A stretch of 64,000 bases of DNA. Origin: Colias croceus. Its lineage: Eukaryota; Arthropoda; Insecta; Lepidoptera; Pieridae. The notes under the pieces were generated by a model. That model was not told the origin of the DNA. It saw only the letters and a program-made list of their open reading frames with translations, and did no database searches. Below, piece after piece: positions 9,931 through 22,084 of the stretch; position 1 is the stretch's first letter; each line of letters begins with the position of its first letter. The DNA lies in the NCBI RefSeq assembly GCF_905220415.1, contig NC_059552.1, forward strand, positions 3,549,001 through 3,613,000. Reading direction: 5' to 3'. Both the position numbers and the translations under genes were made by a program.

Positions 9931-10040
9931 AACCGCCTGTTGTGCTCAACTGTGTCTCTTTCGTTTGTATATTTGCTTTTGTATTTTTATGTCCTGGTGC
10001 ACAATAAAGTATTTTTGTTTGTTTGTTTTGTTTGTTTAAT
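9931..10040 (+). repeat. LINE 3'-tail-like repeat ending in a TTTG-rich tract
   Basis: The segment ends GTCCTGGTGCACAATAAAGTA followed by a (TTTGTTTG)n tract. This looks like the polyadenylation-signal end of an insect non-LTR element, heavily 5'-truncated. Assignment to a family is not possible from so short a piece. It sits in the SK intron just downstream of the S1 exon donor, antisense to the gene. Confidence 0.5.
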
Positions 10041-10068
10041 TAACAATTTTTAGAAAAAAATATCTTAC

Positions 10069-10198
10069 CTTACTATATACACCTGCACTCGACAGTTCAT
10101 TTTCTATTACCATTATTATTATACCAAACATGCCCATAACTAAAGCGTAATCACTTATCCTTTTCCTCTTTTCAAATAGTGCCTTTCTTCTACCTAAC
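10069..10198 (-). CDS. SK: SK exon: S1 segment
   Basis: The exon is 130 bases; its first base completes the Arg codon AG|G from the N-terminal exon and it ends in phase 0. The acceptor is TTATTACAG and the donor AAG|GTAAGA. It reads LGRRKALFEKRKRISDYALV then MGMFGIIIMVIENELSSAGV and YSK. This is the strongly conserved basic N-terminal linker and S1 helix of SK channels. Confidence 0.98.
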
Positions 10199-13067
10199 CT
10201 GTAATAAAAAATTAACATATGTTTAGACAATATTTTGATGAAACTTAACTTAAAATTATCATACGTATAGTCCGACACAGAAATGCACTTGCAAAAGAAA
10301 ACCCATTCTAAACATGATGATGTTAAAAAATCATCATTTATTAACATAACATTTATAAGATAGGGAATTATCAATATCAAAAGTTAGAATTAATTATTTC
10401 ATAATTATGTTTGTGTTATCGTATGAGGAAAATGAATATGATTTAAATTTTCATTTCGAGCAAGTCAATCAACAAACAAAAATGATTCTATCATTTCCGA
10501 ACCATAAGCGATACGCGAAACAGCGTTTTATTGGAAAAAATTTAATAAACTATTCTATAAATAACATCGGCAAATTTGTCTGGAAAAATTATGAACGTAT
10601 TTAGAGGATATTGGATATCAAATTTATCGCAAGTATCTAACGGCTGACAAAATAATTCCGCCCAGAATAGAGTTCGTGCCGAACGCTTAGTATCACTGGC
10701 TTAGCTTTATGGATGGGTCACGGAAGATAGTGGTCAATTGGTCTATTGATTCAGGGGTTTATGTTTTAAATTGTATGCGTATAGTTTGGTTCGTTTGGAC
10801 AAAGGAATTATAAGAGAATTTTACATAATTTGACACGAGTGGACGAAGTTGCTAGGCAATCTACTAATAGCGAGGTCAATTTGCCTGTCGTAAAGTACCT
10901 GACAGTATACTTAAACCGTATATAAACAATTCGATATGACTAAAAATGATGAGCTGATGAGCTGCTAAACATCATACGCTATCGAAGTTTAATATGTAGG
11001 TCTTTAAACTCCAAAAGTATATTAATTTTCAAGCTACATACATAAACGAAACTGTTAGAGAGAAAAATAATATGTTGGAGATAAAATAGAATTAAATTCA
11101 TTAATGATTTGGAACAAATATATTTTTTCAAACCTCAAAGATACATCATTGTCTTAAAGCTTAAGCACTATTCAAATCTATCACAATGTAGTAGCTAGCG
11201 TGATCACAAAGATGAAAGAAATTAATAAAAAATCGCAAAAAATGTCTGAACACTTGAAATAAAGAGTTCAAAACTACAGACTTAAAAGTAAATAATTAAT
11301 AGCGTTAATCGATATCGAACTTCTTTATACCACTTCTTATAAATGTAAAAAAAGAAACTTATTCTAAAGCTTACAGCGTTTCATATTTGTTAGGTTTCAT
11401 AGTGATGTTACGTCCGTACGTTCCATGCAGTCCCGACTACAAAGTCATACTGATTTATAGTTAAAGTGTCCCATTAATAAATTACAAGACTTGCATCGAT
11501 ACTAATGATGGACAATCGATAGGTCACACTGCAAGTTATTTCCGATATTCAAGGCTGATTGCTAATAGAAGCTTTTTACGACTTCTTAAGGGCTTTCGGC
11601 GACGAATCGGGAATTGTAATGAAATAGTGGTGTGCGTTATCGATATTTGATAATGTTAAGATTGGGAGTAATACTTTTGGTAAGTGCACATGATATTGTA
11701 ATATCCTTGCAATACAGTGAGACATTTCTTTCATTCAGTTTATAATAAAATTATAAATTGTTCATTTTAAAGTATATTTAACGAAATAGTTTTAAGATTA
11801 CGCGACTATTATCAAGTCAAGAAAACCGGCAGAATACACATTCGTTTCAATAACTTTGCTCAAAAATATTTATATTCAACCCTACCAGCCTTATAAAGAA
11901 GTGATGGAGACCTCTTTGGAATTTAAAACATACAATTTATCATTCAAAAAGCTGAGAGGGAACTTAACTAAAAGAAATATCCTGGCCCGTCTCCAACCCC
12001 TTGTATTATAACAAGACTCTGCTATAGAATTAATGAACCGATTCTAACTTGGAGTATTTCTTACGGTTTGTATATTCTTGTTAGTTACAAATGATGCCAT
12101 TATATTGGTTTTCCTTCGTTTCCTTACTTGAATTTCTTTGAATTCATATACCTCGTTTGTAAGGCTTAAGTTTGAAATTTAAATTTTTAACAAGCTATGT
12201 TTGCGTTACCTTACTTCTGAGTTTGTAACTTAGTATACCTTCAATATTTTAACACAGAATATTATGTGTTTTTGCAAAACGTATTTTAAATAGCGTTGTC
12301 GAAAGTAAAGCTTCTTATTCTATCTTCTTCTATTATTATATACTTTGGATGTTTACATTAACATTTATATGTCGTTAAGAACCATTAGTGCATAAATCAC
12401 ATAATATTATCAAAAGCATGTTTGTAGGAGAGGCACATTTCTACGGTGTAGAGCTACGAACCGTAGCGCGTAGCGTGCTACGTGAAATCATTGATAATAG
12501 CTTTTGCTTTGCATTATTTTTCCATTTCTACGAGAGGTTTAATGGTTATAAATGCAATAACAACAACTGTAGGTGGATTTGTAAAACCTTTTTTTCATTT
12601 CACGGTTTAACATGTTTTTTATATGGCCAGTAAACTCACTTTCGTTATTTTACTTCTATATATTGAGGGTTGCATGTTATGAACGCGGATTTAGTCAGTA
12701 CTGGTTAAATTCAAAGTTCTATAACTCTTAATACCAAATATGACACAATGCAAAGTAATAATCAAAGTTATATAAGCAACATAAAATACACTACACAGTT
12801 CAAGGCAAAACAGGGCACAAATCCCAACAAGTACCATTCAAACCACACTTGCCTATATAAACGTAATATTTCATTGATTGAGGTGCCATACACACAGTAC
12901 GAAATTTCTCAACGATCAAGCCGACCCGTACCAATTTTATTACCCATCTTATTGGTTTTATACAACCCGCGAGACTTAATGAAAACAGTAACTAGGTTAT
13001 TGGTAAAACCATACTGCCGTAATGGAGAAATTGTAGACCGATTTACTGAAAGGCTTTTGAATCCGTA

Positions 13068-13246
13068 TCACTACATAGTATAAAACAAATCGCTCTGTCT
13101 GTCCCTTTGTATGCTTAAATATTTAAAAATATTCAACGGATTTTGATGCGGTTTTTATTAATAGATAAAGTGATTCAAGAGAAAAGTTTAGTATACAATT
13201 TTTTAGGTTTTAGACAAAGCAGGCGAAGCAGCGGGTGGTAAGCTAG
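13068..13246 (+). mobile_element. Short non-autonomous Helitron (TCACTACATAG family)
   Basis: It begins TCACTACATAGTATAAAACA after host A and ends GCGGGTGGTAAGCTAG before host T. The GGCGAAGCAGCGGGTGG segment is shared with the other short Helitrons of the window. A decayed relative with the same start lies near 44284-44480. Confidence 0.7.
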
Positions 13247-14972
13247 TGCGTAATAATTAAGTTTATGTATTATCCTCTTCTTTTGTACTTTCTTGTATGG
13301 AATATCGTAGAAAGATGTATGAATGGGATTAAATACACTATGTGGTAAAGTCGTGTATTGTTATATGTGAAAGGCGGAATTGCATTTTACTATCATCTTA
13401 GTTATAACTATGTACTTGTATTTATTATATAATGTACTTGTATTTGCTGAAAGATATTTTTAGGATATTAAAGAATATGTTATTAGAACATTATTTAATA
13501 AATTTTATATTCTGTTAATATAGAGTTAAACATCAAACATTCCAAAGTATTATTTCCCACATTCAATACTAAGTTTTAAATAAAATAAAATTACTTTTTG
13601 AATATGCAGTTAGACGTCCATAAAAAGAAGTAGATAGTATTAAAAGTAAATGACTCGAAAACGATGTTTAATGCGCTTTAATTACTTGAAAACCATTATG
13701 CGGTTTAGTTACTTTTCTGCAATTGAGCATTTTTTTTTCAGGAAAAGTAATGAAACATTTTATCATAATCACTCAGAAATAATTGCCGTGCAGTCGACGT
13801 TAATGGCATAATATATTCTTATCTAATTAAAAGAATATAGATAAAAATAATTAATTCAAAGAGAATGAGAGGAATTATATCTATCTAATACTTAACCATA
13901 TTAGAATATCAAATCATAACATTTATTTATTTATCCTCACAATTCTCGATCACATAAATTAATCTACATGCATACAAAATTATTAAACATGAATAGAACA
14001 GTTTATGACCCTACTGCTACAATATTGGCCTTTAATCAAATAAATATTTTCATGGCAGCTTCCAGTTATTACCTCAAATACATTTAACAGTAAAAAAGTA
14101 ACGTTTCCGATGAAAACATTTCAATTTCCTACATCATCAGATAGCATACAATACTGGCCATTTGCATTGAATGAAGCCGCAAACGCTTAGTGCAGTCGTT
14201 CAGCTAAAAATTATTAGTTTATTCCCTTTGTTTGCGAACACGTTATATAAAATTGCGGTGCAATACCCATTTGTATTAAATTAAATCGTATCGCGGTTTG
14301 TTGAACTCGTCTTGAAAGTTTTAATTCGAATGCAGTGTGTTTTCGCAATCAGTATAATTTAGATGGATTAGGAATAAATGTTGGGACTTATCTTGACGCA
14401 GTGCCATGTTTATTATAATTAAGTATACTTATTACTTATTAGTAGCTAATAATTTACTGAAAAGTAAGTGTAAAAATTACATATTATAAACATCAATAAT
14501 TATGCCATCGAATTGAATTGTAATCGTAATTGAAATGCCAAATAGTAATTATCGATCGATTCATTGTATAAATGTTCGGGGTTCCCTCAACGATTGCTAT
14601 AATAGCCTCGTTCTTAGAACTGTCAGTGTTTGAATTTAAACAGCGGTTCTTTAGGTAACAACGAGTAAATCGAATTGGAACATTTCTGTAAAATTTACTC
14701 AAAATACACGATCTATTTACGACCTTACATATAAACTCAGTTTAATTAATGGTCTCACAATTAACTTAAGGAGGCTTCCGTTAGCTAAAATGGAGGAACT
14801 CATAAACGCACACCGGAAATTAACACTTAATATTAGGCCCAAAATTATGAGTGCAAGTTTAATGAGCAAGCACTTTAATCTCTCGTTACTACTCCAATTA
14901 TCTCGTTGCCATGGCAACAGTGTGTTTTTCATTACATTATGAATTTACGCGGGCATTTTTAGCAACTTCTTG

Positions 14973-16217
14973 TAGATAGGGAGGCGAAGAGGGGAATTTT
15001 CTGCAATACTCGAGCGTGGCAGTTTAAGATATGAGAGATACCTTAGACCTAATAGAACAACCTTGTTAACTATTTAGCTCTTTAAGTAGTGACGCGCGCC
15101 CAGGATAGACGATCAGATTAGTAAAAAAAAATCGATAGTCTGAAATACTCGAGCGCGTCAGATTAAGATATTGGGGGTTGATTTTAGTGTTTTAAGACTA
15201 AATTTAACTAATCTGACGATAAGTCCTTGACGCCGCCAAGTTATAGGGTCGCGAACTTGTAAAAAAAAAACGTTAATCCGGCATTCTCGAGCGCGATTGT
15301 TTTTATTTTTATTTTGAAGAATATAATCTAAAACTTACTAAAAATACAAAATCTGCCGGTTTCCGCGTGACCGGAAGTCTGGAGGAGCCATTTCGTCTTT
15401 CGAAAAACGCGTTGCAGTATTTATGTCGCGAACGATACATTTTACAAAAAAAAAGTTTGAATAAACAAAAAAGGTAATTTTATTTTACACAAAAAAGGTC
15501 TCTTTAAATTTTTGTCCAAAGTTAAAACTTTTTGACTTGAAGCATCATAAAAACTCAAACTCCCGGTTTTTTGAGTATATCTCGAAAACTGAGGGTGTTA
15601 TGAAAAATTGATATGAAATAACGATGATTAAAAAAAAGAAACTCTCAAACCTTTTTCGGTCAGATTAAGAGAACCCACCAACATTTTTGTCAGATTAAGA
15701 AAATATGCTTTCAGGAGACCGAGATAAACCTCCCCTATGAAAATCTGACGCGCTCGAGTATTTCAAAAGGACTTTTTCAAAAGGACTTTTTTTTTCTGCA
15801 TTTTCAAAAATTCATCGTAACTTATCGTCACGCCGAAATCGTCAGTTTTTTTAAGGGGAGCTTCCTTGGGGCCTACTTAACACCCCATCCGAAAATCTGA
15901 CGCGCACGAGTAAATTTTTTTTTTGTGCATTTTTGACGAATTAATATGCCTAGCCCCACCACGCAAACCGGCAGATTAGTATACCGTTGTTATCAGAGGC
16001 ACTTGGGGCATACGTAGTATGAATATCTGACGCGCTCGAGAATGCCCAAGTAACTATTTTTTTTTACATTTTTGTAAATCCGTACACGCCAAACCCACCG
16101 CTAAAATGGTTTTTACCATAGAAGCTTTTCTTTTCGAAATTATTTTATCTATCGATTTTGATAAGTCTCGACGGCGCCGTTTAATTACGCCATTTAGCTA
16201 CCTCGCCTCCCTATCTA
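14973..16217. mobile_element. 1.24-kb non-autonomous TIR element with repeated CTCGAG-centred motifs
   Basis: The ends are inverted copies of TAGATAGGGAGGCGA, with TTG on both outer sides. Inside, a motif of the form ACTCGAGCGCGTCAGATT occurs near 15006, 15145 and 15281, and its reverse complement AATCTGACGCGCTCGAG near 15741, 15893 and 16023. The left half thus carries one orientation and the right half the other. Two shorter pieces of the motif (TCAGATTAAGA) lie near 15660 and 15691. There is no long ORF. It resembles a foldback-type or non-autonomous DNA transposon; I cannot name the superfamily. Confidence 0.7.
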
Positions 16218-17165
16218 TTGTTTTAACAAATTAACTCATTTTATTGTAAGTGCCATAAATAGGTCATTTTAAATTTTGTAACATATTTTAAATTAGTAAT
16301 AAATTAAAGTTTTCTATACTATGTATAAACTATTAGACTTAAAAAAAAGATTTTAATAATATTTTGTTGGAAAAATTTATCTAGGATTTTAGAAAGTGAG
16401 TGTTTTGTGTCTGTGTTATGATTTACATAGAACAGACACACACACTTGCATAATATAGAATATTATATAATAGATTATACGATGTAATATAGAAGCTATG
16501 AAAATATTGTATTCTTTAATATAATAACGTCCCATTCGTAAGGTTTCAGCCTTGCTAAGTGGACCTTTATCTTATATGGGTTGGTAAACGTCACGTATCT
16601 TACAGTTTATGGTCGTAATTGCATTACCTTATTGTATTTTTACTGCTCTTTCCAAAGCCAAGCCCTTCAAGGAATAAAAAAGACCATTAAAGCTTTTATT
16701 TTTTTATTTTCCAAATGGCAAAACGATTGTTTGTGTCAGTCCAACAAGATTAGTTTTATAATAATATTTTGTTTTCTCGGACACTTAAATGAGCCTACTA
16801 CCATGGTTGCCTGGAAGAGATCACTATTAAGTGATTAGACCGCTAAATAAATTCCTTAGACCGTTTAGTTGTATTAAATAGTAATTAATAATACATTGAA
16901 GTGACAATAAAAATATGAAAAAGCACCAGAAAAAAGCATTGAAAGTATATATCGTTAATATATAAGAAGTACTTCATCATACACAAAGGGTTAGGCTAAT
17001 GTGTAATAGATTACAAAAATGTAACTGTTGCTAGTCCAGCGGACCGAGAGTGATTTCCCGGACCAAATATTTGTTTTGACCCGACATGACAGCTAATATT
17101 TGCGAACCTCGGAGTGGATTCTATGAATGTGTGATGTATGAAGCTTTAATAGTGTTTCGATGTTA

Positions 17166-17368
17166 AAAAAGACGTGTGGCACTCGGGGACTGCCGCGCTA
17201 AAGCTATTGCACACTGTGCAAGTAATATAGTACTATTGTATTGCATACATGCCTTCAAGCCACACCTCCGTGCCCGTCGGAGTGGGGAGCGTGAGGTTTT
17301 TTCGTTACGGAATTTCTCGTTTCGGTACCCGCGCTCAAGGCCCGCGATAGAAGCTATGCAATAGCTTA
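17166..17368 (+). repeat. Copy of the GTGTGGCACTCGGGGACTGC repeat family
   Basis: The left part (GACGTGTGGCACTCGGGGAC followed by TGCCGCG) is shared with the inverted copy at 57353-57408. The unit continues through GC-richer sequence and ends with a short inverted echo (AAGCTATTGC near 17201 and GCAATAGCTT near 17358). A 62-codon open frame runs through it but has no features I recognise as protein-coding. Confidence 0.5.
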
Positions 17369-17830
17369 AAAATAATCTAACTTGCTATTCAGAGTGTAAT
17401 CTTCAATTGTGCACAGGCGATTATTCCGTAACTATTACATACCATGGGAGTGTTACATGTAATTATTTTTGGTTATTTCCCGTTTTATTTTTATAAAGTT
17501 GTCATTTCAATCATTAGATAAAAAAGTACTTTCTATATCAGTTTAAAGTTTTAAGATATCTCTAATAGTTACGAAATAATCGCCTGTGCCCTCTATATTG
17601 CAACGATGACACGTCAAATGCAGATAATCATTATGAAGACAGATAATGTATATGACTAACGAGCTGTCAAATCGGTACAGATAAATAATAATTAGACAAT
17701 AATTCGTAACTTACAATGTTACATTGGTTAATGATTGACTTAAATGATGATTGCCAGTGGATTGTAAAATCGTTCTGATTCCTTATCATGTTTTTAATCA
17801 GTAAACTGCAATATATTGAACATTGTTATA

Positions 17831-18021
17831 TCTATACTAGTATTATAAAGTAAAGAGTTTATTTGTTTGAACGCGCTAATCTCAGCAACTACTGATCTGA
17901 TTTGTAAAATTATTCAGTCTTAGATAGCCAATTCATCGAGGATGGCTATAGGCTATAATATCATCACGCTAAAGACCAATAGAAGCGGGGCAATGCAGGT
18001 AAAACCGCAGAGCACAGCTAG
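17831..18021 (+). mobile_element. Short non-autonomous Helitron (GAACGCGCTAATCTCAG family)
   Basis: The 5' end is A|TCTATACTAGTATTATAAAG and the 3' end GAGCACAGCTAG|T. The inner GAACGCGCTAATCTCAGCAA and TAAAACCGCAGAGCACAGC are shared with 29006-29124, 58486-58654 and 60637-60822. Confidence 0.75.
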
Positions 18022-18669
18022 TTTCATATATTTCAGTAATGATACGTAACTTTTAGCAATATTTCACATTTAAGGCTATAATAAGTTTTAATGTTTTGGG
18101 ATTTTATTTAGAATTTTGTTAACAAACGTACGATTCTTAAAATATTTCGATCAGTATGGTTTTATTATAATGAGCAAATAAGGGTGCGTATGTTTTAACA
18201 TACAATATTTATGCCAAAATCCATCATATATCCACAGAAATATCATTCAAAGTGGGTTTTAGTTTACATTATTAAGAAAAACTAACATTATTAAAACAGG
18301 TACTTTAATAATTATTATTTTAACAGGCGCTAGAGTTTTGTTTTTAGTAATTTTAACTATAAATCAATATTTTTACCTAATCAGATTTTTATACAGACAT
18401 ATATTAAGTTACTGTTATTTCAAACTTTTGAAACTATTCATGCATTCATAAATTTTAATCTGTAAGTAACAAAAAAGTTACTAAGATTCTCAAAACTTCC
18501 AAGCCAATAAATTAATTTACAAAGCCTCCATCAAGCCGTCTAACCTTGATCCAGAACATTCCACTAAGAAGGGTAGTCTAAACTATGTAAATGTTAGGCC
18601 TTAAAGATGTTTGATAATATTTGTGTAGGAGCATTATAGATAAAATTCTTAGCACTATCTTATTTTATA

Positions 18670-18720
18670 TGAAAAGGAGCGAAATTGATAGCTACTTGCT
18701 ATCAATTTCGCTCCTTTTCA
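18670..18720. repeat. Perfect 23-bp stem hairpin with 5-base loop
   Basis: Bases 18670-18692 and 18698-18720 are exact reverse complements around the loop TACTT. The stem contains AGGAGCGAAATTGATAGC. The perfect pairing and short loop suggest a recent inverted duplication. It is too short for a normal microRNA precursor. Confidence 0.9.
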
Positions 18721-19197
18721 CTTGGGCGTAGATACTAAATTCCATTTTCTTTTTTAAATGAATATTTTATAAATCTTACGAAATCTATCAAACCAATAGA
18801 CATTGTTCACAAATGAATCTTAAGTAATGAAAAAAAATGAAGCACTTGCTTTTCTCAAATTAATTATGTATTATTATGGTATCATTTTTATGTCGTGTAG
18901 AACGGTACCAATAATTAAATTTAACGTGAAAAAAAGACGATACGAAAAGAAACAAACAAAACCGATTTGATAACAAAGCAGCGAAGTGCTAAAAAGTGTA
19001 ACTCAGTATCTTATTGAAGATTCTTATAAATTTGGTAGGTGGTTTAAGGTATTTTAAATATGTAAGATTACAAAATAATATTCAACACAACGCATAATGC
19101 CACTGGTCTTGCAGATGCATATGGGCGACGCTGATCACTAACCATCAAGCGATGCGTCTGCCTCTTTCATAAAAATGTATATTACTTATATACATAC

Positions 19198-19397
19198 CTA
19201 TATCCTATATTAGGTTTATGCTTAGCAGTCCCCCCGCCCTTATACGTGCCGCCTCCGAGCGCCCTCTCTTCGCCGAACCGCGGGTACTCGCTGTGCACTC
19301 CGACCAGCGCCACGCCGGCCTCCTCGCTCGCTTCCCGCCCGCCGGAGTAGGCCTTCATGGTTCCCGGGATCGAGAGCGTCGACACCGGCTTTCGCAA
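19198..19397 (-). CDS. SK: SK exon: cytoplasmic N-terminal region before S1
   Basis: The exon is 200 bases, phase 0 in, two bases of an Arg codon out, with acceptor AATTCCAG and donor ATAG|GTATGT. It reads LRKPVSTLSIPGTMKAYSGG then REASEEAGVALVGVHSEYPR, a Gly-rich stretch and HKPNIGYR. The RKPVSTLSIPG and HKPN-GYR motifs mark it as the conserved SK N-terminal cytoplasmic exon. It is GC-rich. It has an internal Met (codon 14) in good context, so a short isoform starting here is possible, but the acceptor and phase 0 argue that it normally follows an upstream coding exon. Confidence 0.95.
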
Positions 19398-19487
19398 CTG
19401 GAATTTTTTTGGGTGCTATGTAAATAAAGGTTTTAAGAGGAGTTTGGGTATAGTAGTAAGAATCAGGAGTAAAATATTTGAATATTT

Positions 19488-19658
19488 AGAAATTAAAAAC
19501 TTTTTAACGGATTTTAAACGCGATGTATTCATTATATTATTTTCCCGACGTCTCGAACACTTTACAGTGAGCGTGGTCACGGGGGTCTCCCTGTGACCAC
19601 GCTCTATAATATAATGAATAAATCGCGTTTAAAATCTGTTAAAAAGTCTTTAATTTCT
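19488..19658. mobile_element. MITE with about 50-bp TIRs (AGAAATTAAA...)
   Basis: The left end AGAAATTAAAAACTTTTTAA continues through AAACGCGATGTATTCATTAT. The right end is its near-exact reverse complement with only a few substitutions. The centre contains CCCGACGTCTCGAACACTTT and a second inverted repeat, GAGCGTGGTCAC with GTGACCACGCTC. It is non-coding and lies 91 bases upstream (transcript sense) of the N-terminal SK exon. Confidence 0.8.
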
Positions 19659-19839
19659 AAGTGAAATAATACTCGCGTAAAATCAAATAATATAAAAAAA
19701 TATATTATATTATTTATCATATTATGAATAACATAGAAATATACTTATACTTATATACTACATAGAAATATAACTTAATAGTTGATTCATTAATTGTATA
19801 CTTTTAAACTTACTTTACGCATGCTGTGTTTACCTATAT

Positions 19840-19945
19840 GTGTTTTTTTACATTGATCATATAAAATTGTATTTTAACTTTGATGTTTTATCTGTGATGT
19901 AAAGAAACGTTGGTAAACCTAATAAATAAATAAATAAATAAATAA
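19840..19945 (+). repeat. LINE 3'-end-like sequence with (AAAT)n tail
   Basis: AT-rich sequence runs into a clean tract of about six AAAT units at 19921-19944. This type of microsatellite tail is usual for CR1-like LINEs, and the 53.9-kb LINE in this window ends in a similar tract. The body is too short to classify. Confidence 0.4.
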
Positions 19946-20291
19946 TATCAGTATCTAACGAGAAGCAAAGCAATATATTCGTATAACTAGATAAAACACA
20001 CTTCTTATATTATATAATTAAACGAAAGACAATTATTATAGTACCTATCAGTTTTTGATAGTGAGGATTGTACTGTTATTCTATCTCTGAATGGTTAAGT
20101 TAATAATAAACTGTTTTACTATATTTTATCCGCTTAGTATGAGATCTAAATACACACTATAATAAGTTCACATAGAGCTACGTATGCATTTATAAACCAA
20201 CCACATGTTATCACGTCATCAAAGTTTCACTCCCAGATAATCGTACTCGAGTAAATAATAATTAATATAGGTAATATGACTATCATATTAA

Positions 20292-20439
20292 AGGCTGATT
20301 TTTCAATCCTTGGTACGTATTAAACTACCATTTCAAAAATGTATTCTAATTGTCCGTAGGTATTTACAGGTGACATTTTAAAATGTTCGTATAATACTTT
20401 GTTGGACGGATAAATAACCAAGGATTGAAAAATCGGCCC
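20292..20439. mobile_element. MITE with GATTTTTCAATCCTTGG inverted ends and TAA target duplication
   Basis: The left end is AGGCTGATTTTTCAATCCTT and the right end the reverse complement of GGGCCGATTTTTCAATCCTT. TAA flanks both sides (20289-20291 and 20440-20442). It is 148 bases long and non-coding. The target size suggests PIF/Harbinger mobilisation. Confidence 0.85.
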
Positions 20440-21012
20440 TAAGACAAATAAAATTGCACTCATTAAAGGTGCGGTAAAAATCGATCCCATCAGTGAACAA
20501 AACGCGATATTTCCCCACTTTCCTATGAATAAATAAAAGGATTTGAATGAAACAGTAATCGTATTGGGTTCTCAGTGCAAAGCATTTGGGTTGCCTTGTA
20601 ATATTCGGGAATGGGGTTTCAGAATCACGTCGGCAATTCGGATAAAGTTCGGTCAGAGTCAGTGTAATGACGCCATTCGTTCTAAGTATTGGATTAGAAT
20701 TTTAGTAAGGACTTCATATACGGAGGTATTTTCATGAAATGGTCACTGTACGGCCAAAAATTAAATGTTATTAAACGTTATTGTTATGATTGCTTTAAAA
20801 GAGTATACCAAAAAATATTTTTACGTAATATTTAAGCAGATAGCCAAATAAATTTTTGGTATATTTGTTATAAATGGAATTAATAGAATCAACCGCAAAT
20901 TTGAATGGTATGTTAATTGATGTATGCGAGCTGGCTGCGGTTTTTAAAATTTTTTCATTACGGAGAAGAAACTTTTTCATTGTTTATTTGTGATATTTTT
21001 AGATATCTTTCT

Positions 21013-21209
21013 TCTATAATATAAAACTCAAAGGTGACTGATATAGTGATCTATCAACGTACAGCCCAAACCACGGGACGTATCGGGCTGAAATTTGGCA
21101 TGCAGGTAGATGTCATAACGTAGGCGTCCCCTAAGAAAGGATTTCCCGAAATTCTTGCGGGAACGGGGAAAAACGGGGATGCACGAACAAAGTCGTGGGC
21201 GGAAGCTAG
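21013..21209 (+). mobile_element. Short non-autonomous Helitron (CTATAATATAAAACTCAAAG family)
   Basis: It ends GGGCGGAAGCTAG|T, the Helitron 3' signature. The start near 21013 is TCTATAATATAAAACTCAAA but lacks a clear host A. Middle sequence includes CGGGCTGAAATTTGGCATGC, a different body from the other short Helitrons here. Confidence 0.65.
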
Positions 21210-22084
21210 TAGATTATATATACATAAAAAATCAATTTTTGTAATAGCCATAATTGAAAACTACTAAGACATTGCAGTAGGTATTTTGACTCGCATAAAA
21301 TCTACACTAGAACTATTCACAACTCAATCCTTCTAGAAAGTTCTCAGGTTTCTATATGAAATCATAAAACCTCTCATAGCGAATGAGGTGTTTTCTTCAT
21401 GCTTCATTGCATTGTTCCGACACGAAGAATACAACCTAAATAATGATAAAACGTTCTGTTGTACTTAATAACGCGGAAGCGATATTTATTGTTCTAACCG
21501 TGACTTTTAAAAGTTCTATAATAAACGCTTCGTGTTTGAGGTATACCTTTTGTGTATTGTGATTACCCCTACTTTACAAATGCGAGTATGTTCAAATTTG
21601 GTGTATAAAACAATACGTTAAGATTTTAAAACTATGCAACGGAATTCTATGCGTTTTTTTTAAATATAAAGTGGTTCTAGGTGAAGCTGAGATAAATTGC
21701 TGACTTTTAGAAAACGCATGCGAAGCTGCAGGCGAAAGTTAATATTAATTTAAAAATTATTCCTTCTGTTTCAGTATAGGGTCAAGCATAAAATAGAAGA
21801 AAAAAATCTTGGCATACAAAACAAATTTTTTTATAAATCTTTTACCCAACAGCAACGAATATTTCGTAATTTTGTATAAGCCTTAATCTTAACACATTAA
21901 GAGATAAGCGTCGCCTGTAATAAATCGTAAATGATATTAAAGTTATGGAACAAATACATATTTATGATATGGTAATGCTTGTTACGAACGAGCTACGAAT
22001 ATACGACTTTCATTCCCACAAAAACTGCCTTTAGACGTCTCTACGATAATATTGTAAATAAGTTATGCTAAATATCCTATAATA

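Larger units (their letters stand above)
146..10068. other. Introns between the SK exons in the 3' half of the gene
   Basis: The non-coding stretches longer than 300 bases here are 146-533, 677-1470, 1573-2940, 3011-3390, 3519-4265, 4541-5778, 5915-6302, 6439-7567, 7909-9140 and 9315-9675. Apart from the Helitron, the 93-bp duplication, the tRNA-like repeat, the MITE and the LINE tail listed separately, they are AT-rich with no recognised exon. Open frames at 3352-4237 and 7052-7579 have no family resemblance and AT-rich random-looking composition. Confidence 0.6.
10199..19197. other. 9-kb SK intron
   Basis: This intron lies between the N-terminal cytoplasmic exon and the S1 exon. It contains Helitrons (13068-13246, 17831-18021), the 1.24-kb inverted-motif element (14973-16217), a GTGTGGCACTCGGGGACTGC-family repeat (17166-17368), a perfect 23-bp hairpin (18670-18720) and a LINE-tail-like stretch near 19094-19170. 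A CTACG-rich short palindromic patch lies at about 12439-12485. I see no further exon, although a short alternative exon could be missed by eye. Confidence 0.6.

Noticed and set aside
14493..14932. Minus-strand frames of 69 and 71 codons in the 9-kb SK intron
   Set aside because: No SK or other family resemblance, and no acceptor and donor in matching phase.
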